Below, piece after piece: positions 1 through 8,773 of a DNA stretch of 64,000 nucleotides (position 1 is the first letter of the stretch; the number at the start of each line of letters is the position of its first letter). Position numbers and translations under genes: made by a program. The stretch covers positions 5,580,001 through 5,644,000 of the forward strand of contig OZ245995.1 in assembly GCA_965230185.1 (NCBI GenBank). Direction: 5' to 3'. The DNA is from Motiliproteus sp965230185 (GTDB lineage: Bacteria > Pseudomonadota > Gammaproteobacteria > Pseudomonadales > Balneatricaceae). The notes beneath the pieces are model-generated. The model worked only from the letters and a program-made list of their open reading frames with translations. It ran no database searches and had not been told where the DNA came from.

Positions 1-1134
1 GGTCATGGTTTCGAAAGCCAGTTCAACACCGGCTTTAACCATGGCAACCATCAGGATGCCGTGATCGAAGTATTCCTGCTCGGAGATTTCAACATCACCG
101 GCCGGAGTCTTCTCGAAGGCAGTCTCAGCCGTTTCTGCACGCCAGCCCAGCAGGTTCTTGTCGTCGTTGGCCCAGTCTTCCATCATCACGCGGGAGAAAG
201 TGCCATCGATGATGTCGTCCTGGTGCTTGTTGTACAGCGGACGCATGATCACTTTCAGCTCTTCGGACAGATCGAAGGCCTTGATCTTGGCCGGGTTGGA
301 CAGACGGTCCAGCATGTTGGTCACACCGCCGTACTTCAGCGCTTCAGTGATGGTTTCCCAGCCATACTGGATCAGCTTGGAGGCATAACCCGCGTCAACG
401 CCTTCTTCGATCATCTTGTCGAAGCACAGCAGAGAACCGGTCTGCAGCATACCGCAAAGGATGGTCTGCTCGCCCATCAGGTCGGACTTAACTTCGGCGA
501 TGAAGGAAGACATCAGAACGCCGGCCTTGTGACCACCGGTACCCACGGCGTATGCCTTGGCCAGAGCCAGACCTTCGCCCTTAGGATCGTTATCTTCGTG
601 AACGGCGATCAGGGTAGGAACACCGAAGCCACGGACGTATTCGGCACGAACTTCAGAACCCGGGCACTTAGGGGCAACCATGATAACAGTCAGGTCGTCA
701 CGGATCTTCATGCCTTCTTCAACGATGTTGAAGCCGTGAGAGTAAGACAGGCAGGCGCCTTCTTTCATCAGTGGCATAACAGCGGTAACAACCGCAGTGT
801 GCTGCTTGTCAGGAGTCAGGTTCAGAACCACGTCAGCAGTGGGGATCAACTCTTCGTAAGTACCAACGGTGAAACCGTTTTCGGTAGCATTCTTCCAGGA
901 CTGACGCTTTTCGGCGATGGCGGCTTCACGCAGAGCGTAGGAAACGTCCAGGCCGCTGTCACGCAGGTTCAGGCCCTGGTTCAGACCCTGGGCGCCACAT
1001 CCGATAACAACCATCTTCTTGCCTTTCAGCGCGGCAACGCCGTCTGAAAACTCAGAGATGTCCATGAAACGGCACTTAGCCAGTTGCTCCAGCTGCTCAC
1101 GCAGCGGCAGGGTGTTGAAATAATTATTAGGCAT
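1..1134 (-). CDS. ilvC: Ketol-acid reductoisomerase, 3' part cut by window edge
   Basis: Acetohydroxyacid isomeroreductase catalyses the NADPH-dependent second step of valine, leucine and isoleucine synthesis in the cytoplasm. The frame runs leftward from an ATG at 1134 and stays open to the window edge, giving 378 codons. The start reads MPNNYFNTLPLREQLEQL, closely like E. coli IlvC, with the nucleotide-binding GCGAQGLNQG loop at about residues 45-54. This points to the long (about 490 residue) class II enzyme, so roughly 110 residues lie outside. It diverges from ilvY, the classic arrangement in which IlvY activates ilvC in response to substrate. The gene is certain; only its C-terminus is unseen. 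Confidence 0.97.
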   Translation of the reverse strand, partial: MPNNYFNTLPLREQLEQLAKCRFMDISEFSDGVAALKGKKMVVIGCGAQGLNQGLNLRDSGLDVSYALREAAIAEKRQSWKNATENGFTVGTYEELIPTADVVLNLTPDKQHTAVVTAVMPLMKEGACLSYSHGFNIVEEGMKIRDDLTVIMVAPKCPGSEVRAEYVRGFGVPTLIAVHEDNDPKGEGLALAKAYAVGTGGHKAGVLMSSFIAEVKSDLMGEQTILCGMLQTGSLLCFDKMIEEGVDAGYASKLIQYGWETITEALKYGGVTNMLDRLSNPAKIKAFDLSEELKVIMRPLYNKHQDDIIDGTFSRVMMEDWANDDKNLLGWRAETAETAFEKTPAGDVEISEQEYFDHGILMVAMVKAGVELAFETMT

Positions 1135-1271
1135 AACTGAAATTTCCGTTTATGTAGACGCTGCCAGAGCAGCAAAAAAACAAGTAAGTCAGGCTTCCGG
1201 GGAAGAAATCACTGATCAGCCACAACAAGCTCAGCCGCTTATTATACGCCCGGACGGAGCAGGACTCGCAG

Positions 1272-1370
1272 CACAATCTGATATTTTGTGTCGCTACTTT
1301 AGCCGACATAGTAGCGAACACACTGCTTTTCGTAAATCGATATAAATGCAACACAATGTGCCATTTTGTG
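1272..1370. promoter_or_regulatory. ilvC/ilvY divergent control region with two matching dyads
   Basis: Two 19-bp sites at 1272-1290 and 1352-1370 share the pattern CACAAT-TG--ATTTTGTG (16 of 19 bases identical) and each has CACAA...TTGTG dyad ends. They lie 80 bp apart in the ilvC-ilvY intergenic region, where E. coli IlvY binds tandem operators. A separate inverted repeat, CGCTACT/AGTAGCG (1292-1298 and 1310-1316), lies between them. That these are IlvY operators is inference from position and symmetry. Confidence 0.5.
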
Positions 1371-1393
1371 CAATGTAGACTAATATGGTCGGC

Positions 1394-2281
1394 ATGGACA
1401 TTCGCACCCTGAAACATTTCCTTGCCCTGGCGGACAACCTGCATTTTGGCCGTGCCAGCGCTGCCTGCCATATCAGCCTTTCCGCCCTGTCCCGCAACAT
1501 CCGACAGCTGGAGGAGGAACTGGGCGTAATGCTGTTCAGCCGTGACAACCGTTCGGTGGTCCTCACCAGCGAAGGACAAAAATTCCAGCAATACGCCCGA
1601 GAGACAATTTCCCAGTGGAACCTGATCCGCGACGAACTGACGGGCAGCGCAGATCAGCTTCACGGTGAGGTGAGCCTGTACTGCTCGGTCACCGCTGTTT
1701 ACAGTATTCTGTTCGATCTGCTCAATCGCTTTCGCCACGACTTCCCGGGCATTGAGATCAAGCTGCACACGGGCGATCCGGAACACGCCATCGCACGAAT
1801 CATCTCCGGTGAAGAAGATATCAGCATTGCCGCCCACCCCCGCTCGCTTCCGAGAGGGCTGGCATTTAAACCCATTACTGTCTCGCCGCTGGTGTTTATT
1901 GCACCTGCCGAGCAAAGCGATCCTGACGTACCGGTCACCTCTCCTGGCTCGCCGACAGAGTGGGCAACAGTGCCGATGATCCTGTCGGAGGGAGGTATCG
2001 CCCGCAACCGCATCGATTCCTGGTTCCGCAGCATGGATGTCAATCCACGGATTTATGCCCAGGTGACAGGCAATGAGGCAATCGTCAGCATGGTCAGTCT
2101 GGGGCTTGGGATAGGCGTGGTGCCGCAGATCGTACTGGAAAACAGTCCGATGGCGGACCGTATACAGATTCTCGATGTACAACCGGAGCTGGAGCCCTAC
2201 GACGTCGGCCTGTTTGCACTGAAAAAAAACCTCAAGAACCCGCTGGTCAACGCTTTCTGGTCGCTGGTGGAAGACCACTGA
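1394..2281 (+). CDS. ilvY: LysR-family activator of ilvC
   Basis: LysR-type regulator of 295 residues that in E. coli activates ilvC when acetolactate or acetohydroxybutyrate accumulates. The N-terminal winged helix-turn-helix is at about residues 1-60, with the family pattern FGRASAACHISLSALSRNIR. The C-terminal effector domain follows (SVTAVYSILFDLL, IKLHTGDPEHAI). I chose the ATG at 1394 (MDIRTLKHFLALAD) because it matches the start of E. coli IlvY; an in-frame ATG at 1385 would add three residues. It is transcribed divergently from ilvC, which supports the assignment strongly. Confidence 0.93.
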   Translation: MDIRTLKHFLALADNLHFGRASAACHISLSALSRNIRQLEEELGVMLFSRDNRSVVLTSEGQKFQQYARETISQWNLIRDELTGSADQLHGEVSLYCSVTAVYSILFDLLNRFRHDFPGIEIKLHTGDPEHAIARIISGEEDISIAAHPRSLPRGLAFKPITVSPLVFIAPAEQSDPDVPVTSPGSPTEWATVPMILSEGGIARNRIDSWFRSMDVNPRIYAQVTGNEAIVSMVSLGLGIGVVPQIVLENSPMADRIQILDVQPELEPYDVGLFALKKNLKNPLVNAFWSLVEDH

Positions 2282-2314
2282 CAGCCGCTCTGCCAATAAC
2301 CCCCCGGCCGGATT

Positions 2315-2770
2315 TTACTCTTCGGACCAGATCTGATGCACCCGCAGGGCATCCTCAGCACAGAGCGCCTGTTCCAGCTGTTGCGGATAATGATCGATCA
2401 GCCAGGCGATAAAGTCGGCAATAAACTGTCGCTGCTGCGGATTGCAGCTGAGCCGGAGTGAGTTACCGGGCCCGTCTCCCTGCAGATGAAACAGCAGCTG
2501 CGCCAGGTAACACTCATCATCAATGGTGTCCAGACTCAGTCGGATAAAGGCCAGCATATAGTGTTTTTTACCCTCATCGGAGCAGAAGCAGACCGGATCC
2601 CAGCCGGGATTGCCCAGCTCCGCCAGGCCGATCCCCTCGATGGTGGCGTTGCGCAGCGTCTCGTCATGCTCGGCACATTCATCGCAGTGTCGATAACAGG
2701 TGAAATGCTCCGGCTTATCGGCAGCAAAAAGGCCTGCGGCTTCCCTGATCCAGTCGTTGCTGATATTCAT
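2315..2770 (-). CDS. Conserved-looking cytoplasmic protein of unknown function
   Basis: Protein of 151 residues with no signal peptide or membrane segment. Cysteines and histidines cluster early (CYRHCDECAEHDE, about residues 25-37), followed by a line GLAELGNPGWDPVCFCSDEGKKHYMLAF and a C-terminal helical part. The pattern resembles small proteins grouped under DUF6714, but I recall that family only loosely. The early Cys/His cluster could bind a metal. A GAGG stretch lies just upstream of the ATG. It converges on ilvY and may be co-transcribed with the HAD gene to its right. Function not assigned. Confidence 0.75.
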   Translation of the reverse strand: MNISNDWIREAAGLFAADKPEHFTCYRHCDECAEHDETLRNATIEGIGLAELGNPGWDPVCFCSDEGKKHYMLAFIRLSLDTIDDECYLAQLLFHLQGDGPGNSLRLSCNPQQRQFIADFIAWLIDHYPQQLEQALCAEDALRVHQIWSEE

Positions 2771-2825
2771 TACCTCATCAGATCAGGACTCAACGGCAGT
2801 CCCCGACCGCCCGATGATCCTCTGA

Positions 2826-3434
2826 TCAGAGCTCTATAAGTCGATGCTGCCTCAGGTATAACTGAACCGCTTCAACTCCATCAACCTGTACCGCATGGAT
2901 ACCCACTGCTTCTGCTGCCGCGATATTCACAGCATTATCATCAAAAAACAGGACTTTATCTGGTGTAGTGCTGAGCGCTGCCAGCACCTGTCGGAATGCC
3001 CCGAGATCCGGTTTCGCCATATGGAGCAGGTGCGAAGCGAACATCTGATCAAAGTACAGCGACAGCTTAAATTCGTCGAGCAGGCGCGGCCAGTGCAACT
3101 CGTTAGTGTTAGAAAAAACCGCCAGTCTGTAGTTTCCCCGTAACTGAACCAACAGATCAGCCGCTGTCGGAAACAGCCCTTCGGGCCACAGAGTGAATTG
3201 CCGGATGATCTCCTCAGCTTCGACCTCCAGCTTCAGCTCCTTTTTCAACGAATCCGCAAACTGCCGGGGAGATATGTTCCCCTGTTCGAAAGCGATGGCG
3301 GTTTTCGAGGTAAACCAGTCCGAGATACGGAAGCTCTCATGAGGAGGTAACCAGTGCGGAGGGATCGGGTGGTCACCCAGTTCAATAAGAACACCGCCCA
3401 GATCAAACAACATTACTTCAATGGCTGAATCCAT
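2826..3434 (-). CDS. HAD-superfamily phosphatase, YihX-like
   Basis: HAD subfamily IA hydrolase of 202 residues, the usual length for YihX-type sugar-phosphate or nucleotide phosphatases. Motif I is DLGGVL (about residues 11-16); the first Asp is the nucleophile, but the usual second Asp is replaced by Gly as in YihX relatives. Motif II is VFSNTNELH, motif III the Lys of AKPD, and motif IV FFDDNAVNIAAA. The cap is a small helical domain. E. coli YihX acts on alpha-D-glucose 1-phosphate; the substrate here is unknown. Confidence 0.88.
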   Translation of the reverse strand: MDSAIEVMLFDLGGVLIELGDHPIPPHWLPPHESFRISDWFTSKTAIAFEQGNISPRQFADSLKKELKLEVEAEEIIRQFTLWPEGLFPTAADLLVQLRGNYRLAVFSNTNELHWPRLLDEFKLSLYFDQMFASHLLHMAKPDLGAFRQVLAALSTTPDKVLFFDDNAVNIAAAEAVGIHAVQVDGVEAVQLYLRQHRLIEL

Positions 3435-3490
3435 GGTCTGTCCCTGTGGATAACATGATGATTGCTAATGAGCTACTGACCCCTGGCCCA

Positions 3491-4021
3491 CTATTCCAGA
3501 CAAAGCACAAAGGTCCGCTCATCATCACTCTCGTTTCCCGGCTCACAGCGAAAGCCGTTCTTCTCCAGTGCCCGTCCGGAGGCGATGTTTTCCCGTGCGA
3601 CCCCTCCGGTCAGCGACAGCACCCGATGACTCCGGCACCAGCCGATCAGACCGGCGATCAGCTCACTGGCATAGCCTCTGCCCCAGGCCGATTCGGCCAG
3701 CATATAGCCCAGTCGCAGCTCCGCGCCTTCGACGGCCTCGCCGGCACTGAACAGCAGCATCAGCCCCACCGCTCTGCCACTGCCCCGCTCGATAACCATT
3801 AAGGTCACCCCCTCACGATCCCTGTCCCGGATCCATTTCCTGGCGCGCTCATCCGTATATTCTCCCTGCCAGGGCGGCGGCAGCGTCTCGGTAACGGCCG
3901 GAGTCAGGATTGCCCGGACCACCGCTTCCAGCGGTTGCCGATCCCAGTCTTCGGATGCCAGTGAATGCCATTCGCTGACAAAGAGCCGCTCGGTTGAAAA
4001 ACCACAGTTCTCAATCGACAT
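3491..4021 (-). CDS. GNAT-family N-acetyltransferase
   Basis: RimJ/RimL-type GNAT acetyltransferase of 176 residues. The acetyl-CoA binding region is YMLAESAWGRGYASELIAGLIGWC at about residues 110-133, followed by ARENIASGRALEKNGF, the family's Asn-x-x-Ser-x-x-x-x-Glu-Lys-x-Gly-Phe signature. I chose the ATG at 4021 because AGGAGG lies 9 bases upstream, although the frame is open for 76 more codons. The substrate (ribosomal protein, antibiotic or small molecule) cannot be told from sequence. Confidence 0.85.
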   Translation of the reverse strand: MSIENCGFSTERLFVSEWHSLASEDWDRQPLEAVVRAILTPAVTETLPPPWQGEYTDERARKWIRDRDREGVTLMVIERGSGRAVGLMLLFSAGEAVEGAELRLGYMLAESAWGRGYASELIAGLIGWCRSHRVLSLTGGVARENIASGRALEKNGFRCEPGNESDDERTFVLCLE

Positions 4022-4287
4022 GGGGTGATACCTCCTGATACTGCTCTGCGCCCAATCCCATCCTATCAATATACCTGGTATGAAAGGGGATCTGGTCGAC
4101 ATCAGGCAAACATCCGGCTGCACGGGCCGATTACACGATACGGGTTCTATAGCCGGTGAAGCGGAGGGAGAATCCATCTGCGGAGCGGGCAGGTAACAGG
4201 CTTCGAAAGTTTTGAATTGAAGATCGGTGAGGCAAGCAGAGGGCGACATGAATGACCGAACTTATCAGCCACCCCCTAACGTGATAC

Positions 4288-4749
4288 CTAACGGGTAAGC
4301 CTGAAGATATTTCTGTGCCGATCTCTCGGCATATTATGTGAGATAACAAAGCCTATTCCATCCAGCACCATATGATTCATACGGGGTGCATGCTCATGAG
4401 TAAGGTCCACCGTCAGCTGATATCGAATAGCCCAGACAAACTCGCCGGTGACTCTTTTCTGACTCCAGCATTCACCTTCCAGGGGCAGCTGATAGGGGTC
4501 ATAGCTACATTTAATCGGCGAGAGCAGCCACCGAGAGCCGTTATGTTTATCAATACGGACCAGTACTGAAAACGCCCGCCCCTGATGGTCGATATACACA
4601 GTCACTGGGGTCTTTTCATTCAGATGAGGATTGCTCATGGTCCCCACCCACTTACCCGACAGATTTATATTGCTACTCTGAGATTCGGTGGAAAACAGGA
4701 GAGAACACACAGATAACGGACCAACTAAAAACTTCATAAAAGTGTTCAT
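4288..4749 (-). CDS. Small predicted exported protein, unknown
   Basis: Frame of about 153 residues when started at the ATG at 4749. It then begins with a signal-peptide-like stretch (MNTFMKFLVGPLSVCSLLFS) followed by a polar mature part with LSGKWVGTMSNPHLNEKTPVTVYID and two Cys (KCSYD, GECWSQ) that could pair in the periplasm. The frame is open further upstream to 4884 but that part looks less protein-like. The LSGKWVGT-type opening is reminiscent of small beta-barrel exported proteins. I see no strong ribosome binding site. Not recognised. Confidence 0.5.
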   Translation of the reverse strand: MNTFMKFLVGPLSVCSLLFSTESQSSNINLSGKWVGTMSNPHLNEKTPVTVYIDHQGRAFSVLVRIDKHNGSRWLLSPIKCSYDPYQLPLEGECWSQKRVTGEFVWAIRYQLTVDLTHEHAPRMNHMVLDGIGFVISHNMPRDRHRNIFRLTR

Positions 4750-4893
4750 AGACAGACCACTAACGAAGGTTTGTATTTTCAGGAAAGACACTATAAAAAA
4801 GGGTCTAAAATAGTTTTTCGGGAAAACAGCCATCAATAACCCTGTCTGAAAGGAGCGGCAACTCTTTTGAAGCTGGCCGCTCATTCAGATTAG

Positions 4894-5170
4894 GGAACCT
4901 GCGAACAAGTCCCTTGCGCCTCTGGCTTTCAGAGCGATCAGAGATCAAGGCAACGATTACAGACATACTGGTTGTCTGTCGAAAATCGGTAACGCTGAGA
5001 TCTGGTCGCTCTGATAGCCCCGAAGGGCGGGCTCTGGAACGGCCATCTGCTGCCTTTCACAAGAGCAGTCAGACAGCTTGAAAAGGTCCAGACATTTCAC
5101 TGCGCCGTCATTCGCACATATGGCCGTTCTATAGCCCGCAGAGAACACACTGGACTTATTCGCAGGTTCC
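4894..5170. mobile_element. MITE-like element, IS5-type ends with TTAG target duplication
   Basis: A 277-bp element with 19-bp terminal inverted repeats: left GGAACCTGCGAACAAGTCC (4894-4912) and right GGACTTATTCGCAGGTTCC (5152-5170), which differ at one position when one is reversed. The sequence TTAG flanks both ends (4890-4893 and 5171-5174), a perfect 4-bp target duplication. IS5-group elements make YTAR duplications, so TTAG fits. No transposase frame of useful length lies inside, so this is a non-autonomous derivative that would need a related IS elsewhere. It landed 12 bp beyond the stop codon of the 771-residue gene, leaving that gene intact. Confidence 0.85.
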
Positions 5171-5182
5171 TTAGCTGGCGGG

Positions 5183-7498
5183 TTATATTTTCTCTGGTTT
5201 CCAGCCTGAGACGCTGGCGGCAATCGCCCGGTAGAGAACTTCATCCCCACCATTTTTACCCACTATGGCCGCACTTTTGACTTTGTCGCACTGGCGTACC
5301 AGCACCACACCGATCTTGCGGATAAAGTTGGACACCGAGTTACCAGAGTAAAAATCATCAGATTGCGCTGACAGCTCTACATCCACTTCTTCAGCACACC
5401 AGTCTTCGGTGTCACTGAGGGTATAAACCTTCAGACCCAGCTTACTGCTCCTGGCCACCAGCTTCCGGTGGGCTTTATTAACGGACTGATCAGTATCCAG
5501 GTTTTCAATATCACCCAGTTCTTCCACATCCTCTGGTTGGGGGATTGCAAAAGGTTTAAGGCTAAGTTCAAAGCGATTCATAGAATTTATGCTGCGTGAC
5601 AATTCTCCTATAATTCGAATGTTGCCTTCTTCAAAATACACTTCACCTCTGGAATGCTGAGCATTTCCCATGCCGCGAGGGCCTCTTGGATGCGAAAGGT
5701 CATAACGTACACTATTAGTTAAAGGATCGAACCAAATAACAGAACTCCATGTTGCACCGTAACTTTGAACTGATTTTACTGGCGTTAGTTTTGTAAAAAA
5801 TGTACCTGAACCGGCACCGTCACGGTGGTTCTTATCAATTTTAAATTCACCTTTTATTTCCTCTTCCTTAAAAGCAATATGATTCTTTAAAGGCCTATAA
5901 TCAAAGAGGCGGACGTACCATTTTTTATGTTTTTTTAGTAGATCCTTTTTACGAACCGCCAACTCCTTTTCTTTTAAGGCTTGAATCAAATCGGCACGCA
6001 GTAGCTCAAGGTTCACTGCCAATCCCTTACTTTCTCGGATCTCACGGGCCTGAGGTTCCAAGGATTCAATCAGCAAATCTATTTGTGTTTTGTTGTCCTG
6101 AGGTTTATTGACGACCAGAAGCTTCAGTTGCTCTATTACAGCACGCTCCGTTTTAGCCTTGCGGGGCATATTGCTTTCGACCATCTGATAGAGTTTTTCC
6201 AGCTGCTGGTCGCCAAAGAGCGGTTCCTCACCCTCTTTAAGAACGTCTTTCTCAAGGGCTCTTAGCTTTTTGTAAGCACGCTCGGCAGCAGTCCGGCTGA
6301 ACAATTGATCCATCTGGATCTGCCGTAAGAGCTGTGCCCTGGTATTTTCACGATGTTGCTGCTTCTGACGAGCTTCAACCGCCGCTTTAGCAACAGCTCG
6401 ACGCTCGCGTTCTCTGACTTCAGCCATCAGAGTTTCTTTGTAGCCGGCATCAATAATCACCACACCCAGTACTTGCTCGGCCTCAGCCAGCCGCGATTTT
6501 ACCTGCTGATAAGCCTCTTCAACCGATTCCTTATCCGTCACGTTCTCCAGATCGATCTGTTGAATCGCCTCACGCCGGGCATCCCTGATCCATTCTTTTT
6601 GAAACACCTCTGTCGCTTCACCGGACTCTTCCAGAAACCAGCTGACCCGCCGCTCATAGACTTCATGGTCATAGATCCAGTCTTCGGTTTCCATTTTCCG
6701 AACCAGCGCGATCAGATCTTCACCGACACCCTTAAGTCCCAGATAATATTCATGGCTTAGCGGAAACCGTTTCATTGTATTGCCGACTGCATCGCCGACA
6801 AAACGCTGTAAAAACTGGATTCCCTGAATAAATGCATCGTCATCAGCGACTCCCGGTATTTCACTCCCTTGCTGCATTATCAGCGTTATACGTGCCGCCG
6901 GGTAATCTGCGGTCATCGCATCAAACCGAGTCAGACCAGCTCTTACCACGGTTATCCATTCCACGTAGGCATTCGGATTTTTCTTCGCTTTACGCTGGGG
7001 ATAACTTCTTGTTATCGACTCCAGCAGCTCGGCCAGTTGCAGATAAGGCTGACTATTCAGCGAGGCAGCCAGCTTCTTCGCTTGCAATATAACTTTCAGG
7101 GCCGAAGACTTACCCAGGTCCTCCTTGGAGCGAATACGGCTGTAGATTCTGGCAAAAGCCTTGTTCAACTGCTTAGTAGCCTTCTGGTGAGTTTTGGCAA
7201 CTACAGGGGTGATTAGCTGGCTCTGCTCCATCAGAATACTTTCACCACTGCTGATATCGGCCTCAAGTTCATGACCTCCGGGAATATCAACGGCCTTGAC
7301 GACTTCCAGTTCCGCCATCTCTCCCAGTTCTCCAATAATCCGACCGACGATGTAACCGTAACTGCCCGGGCTGCCGCCCTTCAGTTCGACCGCTACTACC
7401 TGAGGCTGAGCCGAAGGCTGATTCTGGCTGGCCTGCAGACTCCCGATCCCAGGCAACAACAGGAGACCGACAATTACTGAATTTTTAAAGATATTCAT
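5183..7498 (-). CDS. Large predicted periplasmic coiled-coil protein, unknown
   Basis: Protein of 771 residues with a clear signal peptide (MNIFKNSVIVGLLLLPGIGS, likely cut after LQA). The middle, about residues 330-540, is rich in Lys, Glu, Arg, Gln and Ala and looks helical or coiled-coil (AKAAVEARQKQQHRENTRAQ). The last 230 residues look more globular, with a C-terminal segment containing two Cys (DTEDWCAEE and VRQCDKV). Its start overlaps the stop of the upstream lipoprotein gene (TAATG), so translation is probably coupled and the two proteins likely act together at the envelope. The part near 5600-5960 is noticeably more AT-rich than the neighbourhood. I do not recognise a family. Confidence 0.85.
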   Translation of the reverse strand: MNIFKNSVIVGLLLLPGIGSLQASQNQPSAQPQVVAVELKGGSPGSYGYIVGRIIGELGEMAELEVVKAVDIPGGHELEADISSGESILMEQSQLITPVVAKTHQKATKQLNKAFARIYSRIRSKEDLGKSSALKVILQAKKLAASLNSQPYLQLAELLESITRSYPQRKAKKNPNAYVEWITVVRAGLTRFDAMTADYPAARITLIMQQGSEIPGVADDDAFIQGIQFLQRFVGDAVGNTMKRFPLSHEYYLGLKGVGEDLIALVRKMETEDWIYDHEVYERRVSWFLEESGEATEVFQKEWIRDARREAIQQIDLENVTDKESVEEAYQQVKSRLAEAEQVLGVVIIDAGYKETLMAEVRERERRAVAKAAVEARQKQQHRENTRAQLLRQIQMDQLFSRTAAERAYKKLRALEKDVLKEGEEPLFGDQQLEKLYQMVESNMPRKAKTERAVIEQLKLLVVNKPQDNKTQIDLLIESLEPQAREIRESKGLAVNLELLRADLIQALKEKELAVRKKDLLKKHKKWYVRLFDYRPLKNHIAFKEEEIKGEFKIDKNHRDGAGSGTFFTKLTPVKSVQSYGATWSSVIWFDPLTNSVRYDLSHPRGPRGMGNAQHSRGEVYFEEGNIRIIGELSRSINSMNRFELSLKPFAIPQPEDVEELGDIENLDTDQSVNKAHRKLVARSSKLGLKVYTLSDTEDWCAEEVDVELSAQSDDFYSGNSVSNFIRKIGVVLVRQCDKVKSAAIVGKNGGDEVLYRAIAASVSGWKPEKI

Positions 7499-8475
7499 TA
7501 TGAGATCTCCCAGGCGCCGTCAGTCCCTTCACATACCTCAAAAGATTCCTGGCTGGATTGTTTATCGTCCTCAATGGCGTAATCCATCTTCCTGCAGGTA
7601 CCCTCAACCTCAACTTCCTCAGCAACAACATCTCCCTGAACAACCTCACCACCGATCTCGATACTATCCAGATCAACGGCATCCAGTTCAGAAACACTGA
7701 TCTCATCCAGGTCGACCGCCTCACGTATCTGAGGTTGTAGCCGAGATGGAGACGGGGACTTATCAGATGACCGGACAATCGGAACCGGTTCAGCAATGGC
7801 AGATACCAGAGGCTGATAGATATAGCCCACCGAAACGCCGCCTTTTGCCACCATAATCCACGGGCTGGATCTGACCTGCCCCACAGCATGGAATTTTTCA
7901 CCGGACTTCATACCACCCACGACGGCATAGCGAGTACCGGGTCCGCTGCGAACATTCGCGCTCTTGTCAGCCTGATAGGGCTTGTTGATAAGCGACAACG
8001 CCGGCGGCGTTTCAACCTGCTTCAGCTTGACCATCGCAGTCTGTCGAGTCGTGCGATGGGTATTGGTGGGGGTCATTCTTACAGTGGCGTTACTGTCGAC
8101 GGCCTTCCACTCAACGGTTTCGCCGTCCCGGGCATGTTCCAACGCCCCGGCCGCCTGGTTGTTCAGGTCTGCCTGATCCTGTTTCGAAAGGCTGGCTGCT
8201 ATCTGATTACCCAGCCAGCCGCCCAGCGCAGCTCCTCCCAGAGTAGCCAGAACCCGCCCGTTACCGTCACCAATCTGGTTACCCACAAGGGCACCAGCCA
8301 CAACGCCTACGGCGGTTCCGACGGCCTGAGGATCGATTCCGCTGTCCCTCATAATCTGCGAAGGTTTGCATCCGCTCAGGGCAATCACCGAAGAAACAAC
8401 TGTAATTTTCAGAAGCATCCGAGATTTAGTGAAAACAAGAGGAGATGGGATATCAGTAAATTCTACAGAACGCAT
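7498..8475 (-). CDS. Lipoprotein with glycine-zipper and SH3b domains
   Basis: 325 residues. After a 19-residue polar lead comes a lipoprotein signal (MLLKITVVSSVIALSGC), so Cys 36 would be lipidated. A glycine-zipper 2TM-like segment follows (VGVVAGALVGNQIGDGNGRV, GGAALGGWLGNQIAA), as in 17-kDa/SlyB-type outer-membrane lipoproteins. Residues about 165-225 form a bacterial SH3 domain (KSANVRSGPGTRYAVVGGMK, WIMVAKGGVSVGYIY). The tail is strongly acidic. AAGGAG lies 8 bases before the ATG at 8475, which decides this start over the internal ATG at 8418. It is the first gene of the operon downstream of the lux box. A role in cell-wall contact is inference. Confidence 0.9.
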   Translation of the reverse strand: MRSVEFTDIPSPLVFTKSRMLLKITVVSSVIALSGCKPSQIMRDSGIDPQAVGTAVGVVAGALVGNQIGDGNGRVLATLGGAALGGWLGNQIAASLSKQDQADLNNQAAGALEHARDGETVEWKAVDSNATVRMTPTNTHRTTRQTAMVKLKQVETPPALSLINKPYQADKSANVRSGPGTRYAVVGGMKSGEKFHAVGQVRSSPWIMVAKGGVSVGYIYQPLVSAIAEPVPIVRSSDKSPSPSRLQPQIREAVDLDEISVSELDAVDLDSIEIGGEVVQGDVVAEEVEVEGTCRKMDYAIEDDKQSSQESFEVCEGTDGAWEIS

Positions 8476-8773
8476 AATAGACTCCTTGTCTGACGGTTTA
8501 CGCTCAGAAATTCTGAAGGTCTGACAGTGAATCCTGCGACCCGGATGTATCTGTAAAACTGTTGGATTTTCACTGTTAAATGCGCCTTCAACGGCAGTGA
8601 TTAATCAGGTTACGAGGGAGAAAAAAGACAGCCGCTCTACTCGAAACAAGGCAGATTAAATATTGAAACACGTTTTCTTAATAACAGATGAACACAAACA
8701 AACATCCATGTTGCAAGCCCCTTCCTAGCATTGATCTATACGGTGCTAACCTGTTGTTTACAGGCTATCTTTA

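Noticed and set aside
61..1047. Long plus-strand frame of 328 codons over ilvC
   Set aside because: It is the antisense of the ilvC coding strand, which matches IlvC from its first residues; the plus-strand product is His/Val/Gly-rich and resembles no protein.
4957..5253. 98-codon minus-strand frame
   Set aside because: It crosses the right end of the MITE and the end of the 771-residue gene and shows no transposase motif.
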